Below, one piece after another: positions 37,083 to 46,660 of a stretch of DNA of 64,000 nt. The first letter of the stretch is position 1, and each line of letters begins with the position of its first letter. Source of the stretch: Acidithiobacillus sp. Lineage in GTDB: Bacteria > Pseudomonadota > Gammaproteobacteria > Acidithiobacillales > Acidithiobacillaceae. The stretch spans positions 29,272 to 93,271 of the forward strand of contig JAQVDS010000005.1 in the NCBI GenBank assembly GCA_028697715.1, read 5' to 3'. Both the position numbers and the translations under genes were made by a program. The notes beneath the pieces are model-generated. The model did not search any database, had not been told where the DNA came from, and was given only the letters and a program-made list of their open reading frames with translations.

Positions 37083-37556
37083 TCAGGACTCGGGCGCAAT
37101 GATGAAGAGGGGTTCGCCGTATTCCACCGGCTGCCCATTGGCGACGAGGATCTTGAGGATCTTGCCACTCACATCAGCCTCGATCTCGTTCAAGAGCTTC
37201 ATCGCCTCGATGATGCAGAGGGTCTGGCCGGCCTTCACCACGCTGCCCTCGTCGACGAAAGGCTTGGCCTCTGGTGACGGGGCGCGATAAAAGGTCCCGA
37301 CCATGGGCGACTTGATCATGTATCCTTCCGGCTGCGGCGGCTCCGCCTTCACCGCACTGGGTGGGGTCTCTGGCACCGGCATGGTCGCGGGGCCAGCGCT
37401 GGGCGCGGCAGGGGGCGCAGCGTAGGACACGGCGGCGACGGGGGCCTCCCGATGCCGGGAGAGGCGTACTTTGCTCTCTCCCTCGACCACCTCGATTTCA
37501 TCGATGGAGCTCTTTTCGAGAAGGTCGGCCAGGCGGCGAATGAATTGTATGTCCAT
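37083..37556 (-). CDS. accB: Acetyl-CoA carboxylase, biotin carboxyl carrier protein
   Basis: A 157-residue BCCP. It has an N-terminal helical domain ([19 protein letters not shown]), an Ala/Pro-rich mobile linker (about 45-80), and a C-terminal biotinyl domain with the biotin-attachment Lys in [13 protein letters not shown] and the thumb region preceding it. It comes first in the accBC operon and follows aroQ. Confidence 0.96.
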   Translation of the reverse strand: MDIQFIRRLADLLEKSSIDEIEVVEGESKVRLSRHREAPVAAVSYAAPPAAPSAGPATMPVPETPPSAVKAEPPQPEGYMIKSPMVGTFYRAPSPEAKPFVDEGSVVKAGQTLCIIEAMKLLNEIEADVSGKILKILVANGQPVEYGEPLFIIAPES

Positions 37557-37577
37557 ATGCTTTCCTTTTGATGTCGT

Positions 37578-38018
37578 TCAGGCGGACAGACGACGGCGAA
37601 TCGCCTCAAGGGCCAGGGTATAGCCATCCGGCCCGAGGCCGACGATGCTTCCCTGGGCTAGATCGGAGAAATAGGAATGACGGCGGAAGGGCTCCCGCGC
37701 ATGAATATTGGAGAGGTGTACTTCGATGAAGGGGATGGCGACGGCACTCAGGGCGTCGCGTAAGGCGACACTGGTATGGGTAAAGGCTGCGGGGTTGATG
37801 ATGATGTAATCGACCCCCTGTTTTGCCGCGGCCTGCACCGCATCGACCAATTCATGCTCGGCGTTACTTTGTAGACAGCGTAGTCTCCAGCCCCAGACTT
37901 GGGCCTGCGCCTGCAGGGCAGCATCGATCTGCGCCAGCGTGCTTTGACCGTAGTGCTGCGGCTCGCGTCGGCCGAGAAGGTTGAGGTTGGGTCCGTGTAG
38001 GGTCAGTATGTGGGGCAC
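37578..38018 (-). CDS. aroQ: 3-dehydroquinate dehydratase, type II
   Basis: A 146-residue type II dehydroquinase of the shikimate pathway. Family motifs: [16 protein letters not shown] (Asn and catalytic Arg), [32 protein letters not shown] (catalytic His region), and [20 protein letters not shown] 38018 gives the family length; the upstream ATG 38084 would add an unsupported extension. aroQ-accB-accC is a common operon. Confidence 0.95.
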   Translation of the reverse strand: MPHILTLHGPNLNLLGRREPQHYGQSTLAQIDAALQAQAQVWGWRLRCLQSNAEHELVDAVQAAAKQGVDYIIINPAAFTHTSVALRDALSAVAIPFIEVHLSNIHAREPFRRHSYFSDLAQGSIVGLGPDGYTLALEAIRRRLSA

Positions 38019-38108
38019 TCGGGCAACCTTGCGTCTGGGGTCGTTCGGTACATGGTCCAGAGTCTGCCGCAAAGTGCCCCACAAATCCAGATAATGGAGC
38101 GTTTTCCC

Positions 38109-38708
38109 TCAGAAATGATCTTTGATCAACCAGTCGCTGCTCGACAGGCGATTGCGCTCCCAAGCATTGTCCATGCCCTTGCCAACGGCCACCATATACC
38201 CAATCACATAGTTCTTGGGCAGATGGATGAGACGCGCCACGGCATCGAAGTCAAAGCCATCCATCGGGCAGCTGTCGTAGCCCAGATCTTGCGCCAGCAA
38301 CATCACGGTCATCCCAAAGATCCCCAGACTGCGCATGGCCTCATCGCGCGCCACTTGTGGCTTTCCTCGGTAATATTCGTCGAGCTTGGGCAGCAAAAAG
38401 TCCTGCACCGGTTGTGGCGAGGTCGCCCAGTAGCGCTGCGGCTCTTCCTGCCACGCATCAAGATCGGCACAGAGAACGAGGAGTAGCGAAGCGTCGGTGA
38501 CCTGCGCTTGTCCCCAGGCCACTTCCCGGATGGCCTGGCGCAACTGCGGATCCTGCACATCGACCACTCGCCAATGCTGGATATTATAGGCACTGGGCGC
38601 GAGGGCGGCATTTTCGAGCAGCACACGGCGCGTCTCCGCGGACATTTGATGCTGCGGATCAAAACTCTTGACAGCGCGGCGCTTTTGAACGGCGGTAATG
38701 ACATCCAT
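38109..38708 (-). CDS. Nitroreductase-family FMN oxidoreductase
   Basis: A 199-residue NfsB/nitroreductase fold protein. FMN-binding motifs: KRRAVKSFDP (Arg/Ser for phosphate), PSAYNIQHWRVV, and the C-terminal PMDGFDFDAVARLIHLP and VAVGKG. It probably reduces quinones or nitroaromatics with NAD(P)H; the true substrate is unknown. It is separated from aroQ by 90 bp. Confidence 0.88.
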   Translation of the reverse strand: MDVITAVQKRRAVKSFDPQHQMSAETRRVLLENAALAPSAYNIQHWRVVDVQDPQLRQAIREVAWGQAQVTDASLLLVLCADLDAWQEEPQRYWATSPQPVQDFLLPKLDEYYRGKPQVARDEAMRSLGIFGMTVMLLAQDLGYDSCPMDGFDFDAVARLIHLPKNYVIGYMVAVGKGMDNAWERNRLSSSDWLIKDHF

Positions 38709-38772
38709 ACGACTTTCTCCCCTATAGACAATACGGAGAAATCATACCAACCAGTCTGTATAATGGCAAAGG

Positions 38773-40440
38773 CTAGCGGCTGATCGGCTTGAAGCGCAGC
38801 CGGTGAGGGCGTGCAGCCTCTTCCCCCAGACGACGGCGCTTGTCTTCCTCATATTCGCGGTAGTTGCCAGTAAAAAACTCCACATGGGCATCGCCCTCAA
38901 AGGCGATGATGTGGGTGGCGATGCGATCGAGAAACCAACGGTCGTGGGAGATCACCATCACCGTACCGGCGAATTCGAGGAGGGCATCCTCCAGGGCACG
39001 CAGGGTTTCCACGTCGAGGTCGTTGGAAGGCTCGTCCAGCAACAGCACATTTCCACCGGTCAGCAGGGTCTTGGCGAGGTGCAGTCGGCCACGCTCACCG
39101 CCAGAGAGCTGTCCCACCAGCTTTTGCTGATCCGCACCCTTGAAATTGAAACGCCCGCAATAGGCACGCGAGGGGATCTCGAACTTGCCGATCTGCAGGA
39201 TATCCAGTCCACCGGAGATCTCCTCCCAGACGTTGTTTTTGGCGGCAAGGGCATCGCGCGACTGATCGACGTAGGCGAGCTGGACGGTGGGGCCGATCTT
39301 TACCGTGCCGCTATCGGGCTGCTCCTGGCCGGTAATGAGCTTGAAGAAGGTCGACTTGCCGGCACCGTTGGGGCCGATAATGCCAACGATGGCGCCCGGC
39401 GGGATCTTGAAGCTCAAGTTTTCGAACAGGAGACGATCACCAAAGCCTTTGGCCACATTCTCGAACTCGATCACCTCATTGCCCAGGCGTTCGGCCACCG
39501 GAATGAAGATTTCCTGGGTTTCGTTGCGCGCCTGATACTCGTAGGAGCTCAGTTCTTCGAAACGCGCCAGACGCGCCTTGCTCTTGCTTTGCCGCCCGCG
39601 AGCACTCTGCCGTACCCATTCCAGCTCCTGCTTCATCGCCTTGACGCGCGAGGCCTCGGCACGCGCCTCCTGCTCCAGGCGCTTTTCTTTCTGCTCCAGC
39701 CAGGTCGAATAATTTCCCTTCCAAGGAATTCCTTGGCCACGATCGAGCTCCAGAATCCACTCGGCGACGTTGTCGAGAAAATAGCGATCGTGAGTGACCG
39801 CCACCACGGTACCCGGAAAGCGCGCCAGATATTGCTCCAGCCACTCCACCGATTCGGCATCGAGGTGGTTGGTAGGCTCATCAAGGAGGAGCATGTCGGG
39901 GCGACTGATGAGCAGGCGACAGAGGGCAATCCGCCGTCTTTCGCCACCGGAGAGGGTACCCACCTTAGCGTCCCAGGGGGCAAGGCGCAGGGCATCAGCG
40001 GCAACTTCCATTTGTTGCTCGGCCTGATGTCCGTCACCTGCCGCCAGAATCGCCTCCAGGCGCGCCTGCTCGCTGGCCAAGTGGTCAAAATCGGCATCCG
40101 GCTCGGCGTAGGCGGCATAAATAGCGTCGAGCTCGGCACGCGCCGTGAGGATCTCGCCCAAACCTTCTTCTACGGCCTCGCGTACGGTCTTTTCCGGATC
40201 GACGTGGGGTTCCTGCGGCAGATAGCCAATCTTCAGGTCGGGCATAGGTGTAGCTTCGCCCTCATACTGCTTGTCGACCCCCGCCATGATCTTGAGCAGA
40301 GTCGATTTTCCGGCCCCATTGAGGCCCAACACGCCAATTTTTGCGCCGGGGAAGAAGGACAGAGAGATGTCTTTGAGCAAGGCGCGTTTGGGCGGTACTA
40401 CCTTGCTCAGACGATTCATAGTGAAGACGTATTGGGCCAT
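38773..40440 (-). CDS. ettA: Energy-dependent translational throttle protein EttA (ABC-F)
   Basis: A 555-residue ABC-F ATPase with two ABC domains and no membrane segments. Walker A is GLNGAGKST and GPNGAGKST; signatures are LSGGERRRIALCRLL and LSGGERGRLHLAKTLL; each Walker B is followed by the Glu of LDEPTNHLD or LDEPSNDLD. The charged linker between domains (about 240-300) matches the P-site tRNA-interaction motif. The start MAQYVFTMNRLSK is typical of EttA. It binds the ribosomal E site and gates initiation by ATP/ADP ratio. Confidence 0.95.
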   Translation of the reverse strand: MAQYVFTMNRLSKVVPPKRALLKDISLSFFPGAKIGVLGLNGAGKSTLLKIMAGVDKQYEGEATPMPDLKIGYLPQEPHVDPEKTVREAVEEGLGEILTARAELDAIYAAYAEPDADFDHLASEQARLEAILAAGDGHQAEQQMEVAADALRLAPWDAKVGTLSGGERRRIALCRLLISRPDMLLLDEPTNHLDAESVEWLEQYLARFPGTVVAVTHDRYFLDNVAEWILELDRGQGIPWKGNYSTWLEQKEKRLEQEARAEASRVKAMKQELEWVRQSARGRQSKSKARLARFEELSSYEYQARNETQEIFIPVAERLGNEVIEFENVAKGFGDRLLFENLSFKIPPGAIVGIIGPNGAGKSTFFKLITGQEQPDSGTVKIGPTVQLAYVDQSRDALAAKNNVWEEISGGLDILQIGKFEIPSRAYCGRFNFKGADQQKLVGQLSGGERGRLHLAKTLLTGGNVLLLDEPSNDLDVETLRALEDALLEFAGTVMVISHDRWFLDRIATHIIAFEGDAHVEFFTGNYREYEEDKRRRLGEEAARPHRLRFKPISR

Positions 40441-40557
40441 CGGAAATCCTTGCTGCGATCTGGATGGGCGCCAGTGTAGCAAAAACGCGGGCGCGATTCC
40501 CCGCCCTCGGACGAGCAGTTACAATACTCATGGTTTACTAAGTGGAGGGGCAAAGAG

Positions 40558-40677
40558 ATGCTCAGCATGTGGGGAGAAATCGTGATCCTGGTAGGGACGC
40601 CCGTCCTGCTCTTGCTCGTCGCCGTGGGCGTCAACCGCCTCGCTCGCCGTCATTCCAACGAGCACAAGGAACGCTGA
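40558..40677 (+). CDS. 39-residue single-pass membrane peptide upstream of panD
   Basis: A short open frame with a strong GGAGGGG ribosome-binding site 7 bp before the ATG. It encodes 39 residues: a polar N-terminus, one membrane segment at about 8-27 ([18 protein letters not shown]), and a basic/polar tail ([14 protein letters not shown]). Its TGA overlaps the ATG of panD by one base (TGATG), so translation is coupled. No name or function is known to me. Confidence 0.65.
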   Translation: MLSMWGEIVILVGTPVLLLLVAVGVNRLARRHSNEHKER

Positions 40678-41042
40678 TGCTGATCACCATGCTGAAAAGC
40701 AAGCTGCACCGGGTGCGGGTCACGGCGGTAGAGCTCGATTATGAGGGTTCTTGCGCCATCGATGCCGATCTGTTGGCGGCGGCGGGTATCCTTCCCTTCG
40801 AGCAGATTCAGATCTACGACGTGAACAATGGCGAGCGCTTCACTACCTACGCCATCAGTGCCGCGCCCGATAGTGGCTGCATTTCGGTGAATGGTGCCGC
40901 TGCCCGGCGCGTGGCCTTGGGCGACTTGCTCATCATCGCGAGCTATCTCCAAATCAGTCCCCAGGAGGCGCAGGGCTGGCTACCTAAAGTGGTCCACGTC
41001 GATACACAAAATCGGGAAATTCGCCCCACCCTCGCTGTCTGA
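40677..41042 (+). CDS. panD: Aspartate 1-decarboxylase
   Basis: A 121-residue PanD that makes beta-alanine for pantothenate. The N-terminus [20 protein letters not shown] and the self-cleavage site in YEGSCAID (between Gly24 and Ser25, which becomes the pyruvoyl cofactor) are intact, as is [10 protein letters not shown]. The start at ATG 40677 is fixed by the family N-terminus and by coupling to the preceding small peptide. Confidence 0.96.
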   Translation: MLITMLKSKLHRVRVTAVELDYEGSCAIDADLLAAAGILPFEQIQIYDVNNGERFTTYAISAAPDSGCISVNGAAARRVALGDLLIIASYLQISPQEAQGWLPKVVHVDTQNREIRPTLAV

Positions 41043-41048
41043 AGCGTT

Positions 41049-42278
41049 TTGCTGCTCACCAACGTACCTGCAAGCGCGCGCCGACTGCTGGCTGCGCGCG
41101 CGGCGCGCAGTGTGGGGCAGGGTGCCCTGGTGGTCGATTTTGCCCTGTATCTGCACGCCCTGCACTGGACGGCGGTGGCGATCGGCGCTCTCTACTCTGC
41201 CAGTCTTCTGCTGGGCGGACTTGCTACCCTGCTGGTAGGGCCCGCCAGTGACCGCTACGGCGCACGACGTTTTTTATTGGGCTATGAAGGCACCCAGATC
41301 ATTGCCGCCGTTCTGGCGTTGCTCAGCAGTAATCCCGCCATCCTCAGCATTGCCGCCCTTCTCGGTGCCTTTGGACGTGGCGCCAATGGCGGCGCCGGCC
41401 CCTTTGCGCCCGCGGAACAGGCGTGGCTTTCCCGTAGCCTGGCGCAGGAAATCTGGGGCCGGGTTTTGCCGATCAATACCGCCATCGGGCTAGCGGGAAT
41501 GGGCCTGGGGGCAGCGCTTGCCGCTCTGCCAGGCCAGTTTGCCCGCGCTCTTCCCGAACTCCTGGGATACCGCAGCCTCTTTGCTCTGGTCCTCCTCGGC
41601 GCATTGGCTAGTCTGTGGCTGCTGTACCGTGCCCGCGAACCCGGACCCCGGGCCGTATCCGCAGCGGCCGCGGAGGAGGCAGCCTCGGCACCAACCACCT
41701 TTCACTGGGGTCCGTTGCTCAGCTTTGGCGCCATCAACAGCCTCAATGGCCTCGGCATCGGCTTGATCGGCCCGCTGATGGCCTACTGGATGCACCTGCG
41801 TTTTCATGCGGGCCCGGCGCTGATCGGCCCGGGTATGGCCATTGCCTTTCTGGTGGCGGCGGCCAGCTCACTGTTCAGCATTCGCCTGAACCGACGCTTT
41901 GGCATGGTAGGTACAGTAGTGCGCCTGCGCTTGGTCGGTTTGTTGATGTTACTGTTGATCCCTCTGGCGCCGAACTTCTGGCTGGCGATGCTCGCCTACA
42001 TCCTCCGCTCGGCCATGAATCAGGGCAGCATCGGTTCCCGGCAGGCCCTGTTTCTGGGCATTGTCGATCAGCGCCACCGGGGTCTCGCCGCCACCATCAA
42101 CAGCCTGAGCATCCAGGCACCGCGCGCTATTGGCCCGGCCATCGCCGGGCTCTTCTTCGCCGCTGGCCTGCTCAGCTGGCCCTTCTACCTCGGCGCCGGG
42201 CTACAGGCGCTGTATCTGCTCTTCTTCCATCGCTTTTTCGGCAACGCCGAAGCGGCGACGAAGAAAGCCGATGCCTGA
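41049..42278 (+). CDS. Major facilitator superfamily transporter
   Basis: A 409-residue membrane protein with about 12 hydrophobic segments. The MFS loop 2-3 motif appears as GPASDRYGARRFLLGYEG, and the second half starts near residue 220 (LLSFGAINSLNGLGIGLIGPL). The start is a TTG at 41049, 6 bp after panD. The substrate is not evident; it may be an exporter. The 3' end is 2 bp from the convergent ccsA. Confidence 0.88.
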   Translation: MLLTNVPASARRLLAARAARSVGQGALVVDFALYLHALHWTAVAIGALYSASLLLGGLATLLVGPASDRYGARRFLLGYEGTQIIAAVLALLSSNPAILSIAALLGAFGRGANGGAGPFAPAEQAWLSRSLAQEIWGRVLPINTAIGLAGMGLGAALAALPGQFARALPELLGYRSLFALVLLGALASLWLLYRAREPGPRAVSAAAAEEAASAPTTFHWGPLLSFGAINSLNGLGIGLIGPLMAYWMHLRFHAGPALIGPGMAIAFLVAAASSLFSIRLNRRFGMVGTVVRLRLVGLLMLLLIPLAPNFWLAMLAYILRSAMNQGSIGSRQALFLGIVDQRHRGLAATINSLSIQAPRAIGPAIAGLFFAAGLLSWPFYLGAGLQALYLLFFHRFFGNAEAATKKADA

Positions 42279-42280
42279 GC

Positions 42281-43459
42281 TCAGAGCTTGCCGTAGGAAT
42301 GCAGGCCCGACAGGAACATGTTGACACCCAGGAAGCAGAAGCTGACCACCCAGAGGCTGAGGAAAGACCACCAGGCCATGCTGCGGCCGCGCCAGCCCTT
42401 CACCACCCGGGCGTGCAGTAAGCCTGCGTAATTGAGCCAGACGATCAGGGCCCAGGTTTCCTTGGGGTCCCAGGACCAGAAGCCGCCCCAGGCCCGCGCC
42501 GCCCAGACCGCACCAAGGATGGTAGCCACGGTAAAAAACAGGAAGCCCAGGGCAATGGCGCGGTACATGACCTCGTCCATCAGGTCGGCGTCGGGCAGGC
42601 GGGCGGCCAAGATTCCGCGGCGCCGGACAGACCCTTCACGCAGCAGATATGCCGCGCCAATCAAGCTGGCAATGGTGAAATTGGCGTAGCCGACAAACAT
42701 CATCGGCACATGCAGCTTCATCCAGAAACTCTGCAAGGCGGGGATCAAGGGCTCGACGCGATCCATGTGTTGCGCCAGGGTCAACCACAACAAAAAGCCT
42801 ACCGCCGCCGCCACCAAGGGCATGATAAAGGCCCCCAGGCTGCGATTTTGCGCCTTTTTCTCGTAATACAGGTAAAACAACGGAGTCGTCGCGCAAAAAA
42901 GCACAAAGACTTCCCATAGATTACTGACGGGGATATGTCCCCAGCTCGGGTGTCCGAGGTAGGTCTCGCGCCAACGCACGCCCAGACCAATGAAGCCGAA
43001 GATCACGCCACCCCAGGTCAGGCGCGTCGCCCAGCGCCCCACCGCCTCACGCCCCGAGAAAAAATGCAGCAGGTAGGCCCCGGTAGCGAGGAGGAGGAGT
43101 ACCGACATCCACATTGCAGCAGCGACACCCTGTAACACGTAGTGCAAGAGGAAATTGTTTTCTGCCGTCTGACCGTGGGCATAGAGCCAGACCGCGCCCA
43201 ATGCCGGCAAGACACTGGCTACGGTCGCCCACTGCAGCGGACGCCAAGCAACGCCGGCCAGCAAGAGCCCGACATACCAGGACGCCAACACCACATATTG
43301 CCAGTAGTCGAACTGCGCGCCCCAGCGGACGAGAATGAATACCGCCACCGCCGTCAGGCCCAGGATCCAGGCGGCCTCCTTACGCAGGATCTCCGCCAGG
43401 GTCCGGTGCCGATACTCTGCGGGCAGTTCTTCTGCCCAGGATTCCATGCTCTTTGCCAT
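42281..43459 (-). CDS. ccsA: System II cytochrome c assembly protein CcsA/ResC
   Basis: A 392-residue polytopic protein with at least eight membrane segments. The haem-handling WWD-type motif is in RAWGGFWSWDPKETWALIVW, with flanking conserved histidines in HVPMMFVGYANF and LLHARVVKGWRG. CcsA and CcsB form the haem lyase that attaches haem to apocytochrome c outside the membrane. It lies 25 bp downstream of ccsB. No ccsX or ccdA is adjacent. Confidence 0.93.
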   Translation of the reverse strand: MAKSMESWAEELPAEYRHRTLAEILRKEAAWILGLTAVAVFILVRWGAQFDYWQYVVLASWYVGLLLAGVAWRPLQWATVASVLPALGAVWLYAHGQTAENNFLLHYVLQGVAAAMWMSVLLLLATGAYLLHFFSGREAVGRWATRLTWGGVIFGFIGLGVRWRETYLGHPSWGHIPVSNLWEVFVLFCATTPLFYLYYEKKAQNRSLGAFIMPLVAAAVGFLLWLTLAQHMDRVEPLIPALQSFWMKLHVPMMFVGYANFTIASLIGAAYLLREGSVRRRGILAARLPDADLMDEVMYRAIALGFLFFTVATILGAVWAARAWGGFWSWDPKETWALIVWLNYAGLLHARVVKGWRGRSMAWWSFLSLWVVSFCFLGVNMFLSGLHSYGKL

Positions 43460-43484
43460 GTGTTCGCCCCTCTCTCTAAATAGG

Positions 43485-45326
43485 TCAACAATTCAAAGTG
43501 GTATCTTCTGTTCCAGGCGGCGTCCGCAAGGCACGCTCCCAGGCAGCGAACTCGCGGGCGAACTCCCGCTTGTTCCGGTCAGCGCTGGCCCCCAGTTCCA
43601 AATGACTGCCGCCTTCCCGATCCTCCACCACCCGCGCCCAAATCCGCCGTTGCGGCAGGTAAAAGAGAATGAAAATTCCCAGTACCAGGGCCACACAACC
43701 CCAGTAGATGGGCACCGTGCCGGGCCACTTGGTAACCTGCAGACCGGCCGCCCAGCGATGGTCGAAGGACTGCAGATGTAGAATAAAGGGAGCGGGATAA
43801 TCCCGCATCTGCGCCAAGGCATTCAGGCTCGCCTGCACGAAACGATCCTGCTCGGCAGTAGACATATTGGGTGCGACACGCGCGGCAAGCATCGCAAAAA
43901 TCTGCTGAAATACCGCCGGAGATGCCTGTGCACCGCCGCGCGCCGCCACCTGCAAGGCAGCCAGATAATTCAGAAACAGGGAGATGCCGCCGTTGGGCCC
44001 GATGGGCAGATAGACATAGTGATAAGGATCGCCGAGCGCCTGACGATATCCCTGCACGAAATACCCTTGCCCATTGCGGCTGATGGGGCTGAAATAGGTT
44101 TTGAATTCCGCCGCGCCGCCCTGCGGGTCATGTACCACGTAGGTGTAACTCGGGCCCAGGTTGACCATAGGGTTTTTCGGGTCGGGCTTGTCGCCTACCG
44201 CCGTGCGCGGCATGACATTGTAGAGGGAGAAGTTCTTCAACTGCACCGAATAACCGGAGCCCCCCGCCTGCAGGGTCTGCCCGACCCGTCCCGTGAGCTG
44301 CCCCGGCTGCAGCGCTGGCATTCCCAACACATAACTTTGCAGGTGCAGGAGGGAGCCACCGTCACTGAAGCTCGACTGATAAATTTCCACGCCATCATAG
44401 GACATCGGATGATTGACGCGAATGATGCCACTTTTCAGTACCTTGCCCGACGGACTGTAGAGCACGACATCGGAAACGAAATCGCGGGGCATGCCTGTAG
44501 AGTAGTAACTGACGTGAAAGGAGCGCAGATGAATGCGAAACGGCAGGGGCTGCACGAGGTAGCCAGCGCCGGCCAGCTCGAAGACGGCATCCGCCGTCTG
44601 TCCCTCAGGCAGGGTGATGATGCCGCGGTAAGCGGGATTGTGCAGCGGCATCCAGGCCGAACGGGGGATTTCACTGAGAGGCAGGTCGAAGTTCTTGGCA
44701 GGCTGGAGAGCGCCCGTCCACTCTGCCCATTTCACCGGGATATCGGCATTGTAGAGGGCCGCCGCGCAGATGAGGATGATGGCCAGATGGGTGAGGAAAT
44801 ATCCCAGCCGGTGAAAGCGCCCCTTGCGCGCGGCTACATAGAACTCACTACCCTCACGCTCCAGGCGCGGGCGGAAACCGGCCTGGCGTAGCAATGCCGC
44901 AAGGCGGTTGGCCATGCCTTCGGCCGACAGCTCCGCATCAGTCGAGAAAAAATATTCCTGCGCACGGATAGCCGCGCGGCGCTGACGGATCGGCAGGGCG
45001 CGCATGTCGCGCAGCATGCGCGGGCCATTACGCGTCACACAGGTGGCAGTGGAGAGGACCAGAAAGGCGACGATCCCGGTGTACCACAGGGTCCGGTAGA
45101 CGTTGTAGAGCCCCAGCTCGCGATAGACCTGAAACCAGAAGCTACCGAACTGGAGCTGGTAGTTGTCATAGGGCTGTTGCTGGCTCAGTATCGTACCGAT
45201 GATGGAAGCGATGGCGAGCAGGACAAGCAGGCTCACCGCCAGGCGCATCGAGCCCAAAAATTGCAGCAGCAGACGCAATCGCGAAGACTGCGCAGAGTGA
45301 ACACGACTCACGGTCTGCAAGACCAC
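43485..45326 (-). CDS. ccsB: System II cytochrome c assembly protein CcsB/ResB
   Basis: A 613-residue ResB-family protein. Three membrane segments are in the first 190 residues (LGSMRLAVSLLVLLAIASIIG; YTGIVAFLVLSTATCVTRN; FLTHLAIILICAAALY). A large periplasmic domain of about 350 residues follows, and a final membrane segment (about 555-575) with IFILFYLPQRRIWARV. The start is GTG 45326; a nearby TTG at 45320 has better ribosome-binding-site spacing. It partners with CcsA, just downstream. Confidence 0.93.
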   Translation of the reverse strand: MVLQTVSRVHSAQSSRLRLLLQFLGSMRLAVSLLVLLAIASIIGTILSQQQPYDNYQLQFGSFWFQVYRELGLYNVYRTLWYTGIVAFLVLSTATCVTRNGPRMLRDMRALPIRQRRAAIRAQEYFFSTDAELSAEGMANRLAALLRQAGFRPRLEREGSEFYVAARKGRFHRLGYFLTHLAIILICAAALYNADIPVKWAEWTGALQPAKNFDLPLSEIPRSAWMPLHNPAYRGIITLPEGQTADAVFELAGAGYLVQPLPFRIHLRSFHVSYYSTGMPRDFVSDVVLYSPSGKVLKSGIIRVNHPMSYDGVEIYQSSFSDGGSLLHLQSYVLGMPALQPGQLTGRVGQTLQAGGSGYSVQLKNFSLYNVMPRTAVGDKPDPKNPMVNLGPSYTYVVHDPQGGAAEFKTYFSPISRNGQGYFVQGYRQALGDPYHYVYLPIGPNGGISLFLNYLAALQVAARGGAQASPAVFQQIFAMLAARVAPNMSTAEQDRFVQASLNALAQMRDYPAPFILHLQSFDHRWAAGLQVTKWPGTVPIYWGCVALVLGIFILFYLPQRRIWARVVEDREGGSHLELGASADRNKREFAREFAAWERALRTPPGTEDTTLNC

Positions 45327-45408
45327 CTCCCAATTCTGTTATCTGCCCGCAGTCTAGCGCCTCAGGAAAGAATTGCCAGTAGCCGCATGGCACGGCTATG
45401 CTCCTAGC

Positions 45409-46155
45409 ATGGAACATACCAAGGAAACTCCGAGGCCGGAGAAAGCGCGCACGGTTGGTCTGCAGCAGGCCGAGTACCTGCTGAGCGTGACCCGCCTAGG
45501 CCAACTCCCCGCCGATAGCGGTGCCGAAGTGGCCATGGCCGGGCGCTCCAATGTGGGCAAATCCTCGGTCCTCAACCGCGTCTGCCAACAACGCACCTTG
45601 GCTCGGGTCAGCCGCACCCCGGGTCGTACCCAGGCGCTGAATTTCTTCACTCTGGGCAGCCCCAAGCAGCGCCTCGTTGATCTGCCAGGTTATGGCTACG
45701 CCAAGGTTCCGGAGGCCATGCGCGCCCAATGGGGGGAGCTGCTCAGCCAGTACTTGCGCAGCCGCCAGAGTCTGATGGGACTGATTCTGGTGATGGACAT
45801 TCGCCATCCACTGATGCCCTTCGACTGCGATCTACTGCGCTTTGCCGCGCATTGCCAGCGACCCGTACATGTGCTCCTCAACAAGGCCGATAAACTGTCG
45901 CGTGGGGCAGCAAGGCAGACCCTGCAGCGGGTGTTGCGCGCGGGAGAAATGGCAGGGAGTACAGCACAACTGTTCTCCGCGAAAGAGGGCGAAGGGCTCC
46001 CGGAGTTACAGAGCAGACTGAGCGCTTGGCTGGAAAAAAGTCCCCCGCCGGCGGCGGGGAACAATAATGAGTCCTCAAAGGGAGGAGAGGACTCCCATCC
46101 CGGACAGGGAGGTGAAGTCCGGGAAAAACCACTTCTCTTAGAATCTAAAGATTGA
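45409..46155 (+). CDS. engB: Ribosome biogenesis GTPase EngB/YihA/YsxC
   Basis: A 248-residue small GTPase. G1 is AGRSNVGKSSVLNRV, G3 LVDLPGYGYAKVPEAMR, G4 LNKADKLS, and G5 LFSAKEGEGL. EngB acts in 50S assembly. The C-terminal tail of about 40 residues (Gly/Pro/Glu-rich, from about 208) is longer than usual. ATG 45409 is preferred over 45373. It is divergent from ccsB. Confidence 0.94.
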   Translation: MEHTKETPRPEKARTVGLQQAEYLLSVTRLGQLPADSGAEVAMAGRSNVGKSSVLNRVCQQRTLARVSRTPGRTQALNFFTLGSPKQRLVDLPGYGYAKVPEAMRAQWGELLSQYLRSRQSLMGLILVMDIRHPLMPFDCDLLRFAAHCQRPVHVLLNKADKLSRGAARQTLQRVLRAGEMAGSTAQLFSAKEGEGLPELQSRLSAWLEKSPPPAAGNNNESSKGGEDSHPGQGGEVREKPLLLESKD

Positions 46156-46198
46156 AGTAAAGTTCAATTTTTTTGCGAAGCGGTCCAAGGAATCTCTC

Positions 46199-46657
46199 AT
46201 GCCATTGAAAGATCATTACATTATCGTTGGTGACACGCCGCTGGCACGCAACAGCTATCGCCAGTTGAAAGACCGCGGACAGGTCGTGCGGGTCATTCTG
46301 CTGCGCCAGCCCGACGACACCTATTTTCAAGCCGAGGATGTGATCATCGGCGACGCCAGCGACACCGACATCCTCAATCAGGCTGATGTCCAAAGCGCCG
46401 CCGCGGTCCTCGCCCTGCGCGCCGATGACTCGGAAAACGCCTTCATCATCCTTGCTACGCACGAACTACAGGGCGCTGCGAAGACCGTGGCGGCGGTCAA
46501 CGACAGTAAAAATCTCAAGCGCGTGCAACGGGTACAGCCGGATATGATCATCGCCCCCCAGGTCATTGGCGGCGAAGTCCTCGCCATGGCACTGAACGGT
46601 GAAGAGCTCAGCAGCGACGCCATCCTGAAGATGTTTCAAGGCAACAATCAACGCTAA
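46199..46657 (+). CDS. Stand-alone RCK-N (TrkA-N) domain protein
   Basis: A 152-residue soluble Rossmann-fold protein resembling the regulatory RCK domain of K+ channels and TrkA. It opens with DHYIIVGDTPLARNSYRQL (nucleotide-binding glycine pattern GxTxxA), followed by DVIIGDASDTDILNQADVQ and VLALRADDSENAFIILATH. There is no RCK-C domain and no pore gene next to it, so it must act on a channel encoded elsewhere. An AGGAA ribosome-binding site precedes the ATG. Confidence 0.8.
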   Translation: MPLKDHYIIVGDTPLARNSYRQLKDRGQVVRVILLRQPDDTYFQAEDVIIGDASDTDILNQADVQSAAAVLALRADDSENAFIILATHELQGAAKTVAAVNDSKNLKRVQRVQPDMIIAPQVIGGEVLAMALNGEELSSDAILKMFQGNNQR

Positions 46658-46660
46658 ACA

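Noticed and set aside
38803..40479. Plus-strand open frame of 558 codons
   Set aside because: It is antisense to ettA and has no recognisable domain.
46099..46123. Hairpin CCCGGAC/GTCCGGG near the end of engB as a terminator
   Set aside because: It is inside the coding region and is followed by A-rich, not T-rich, sequence.
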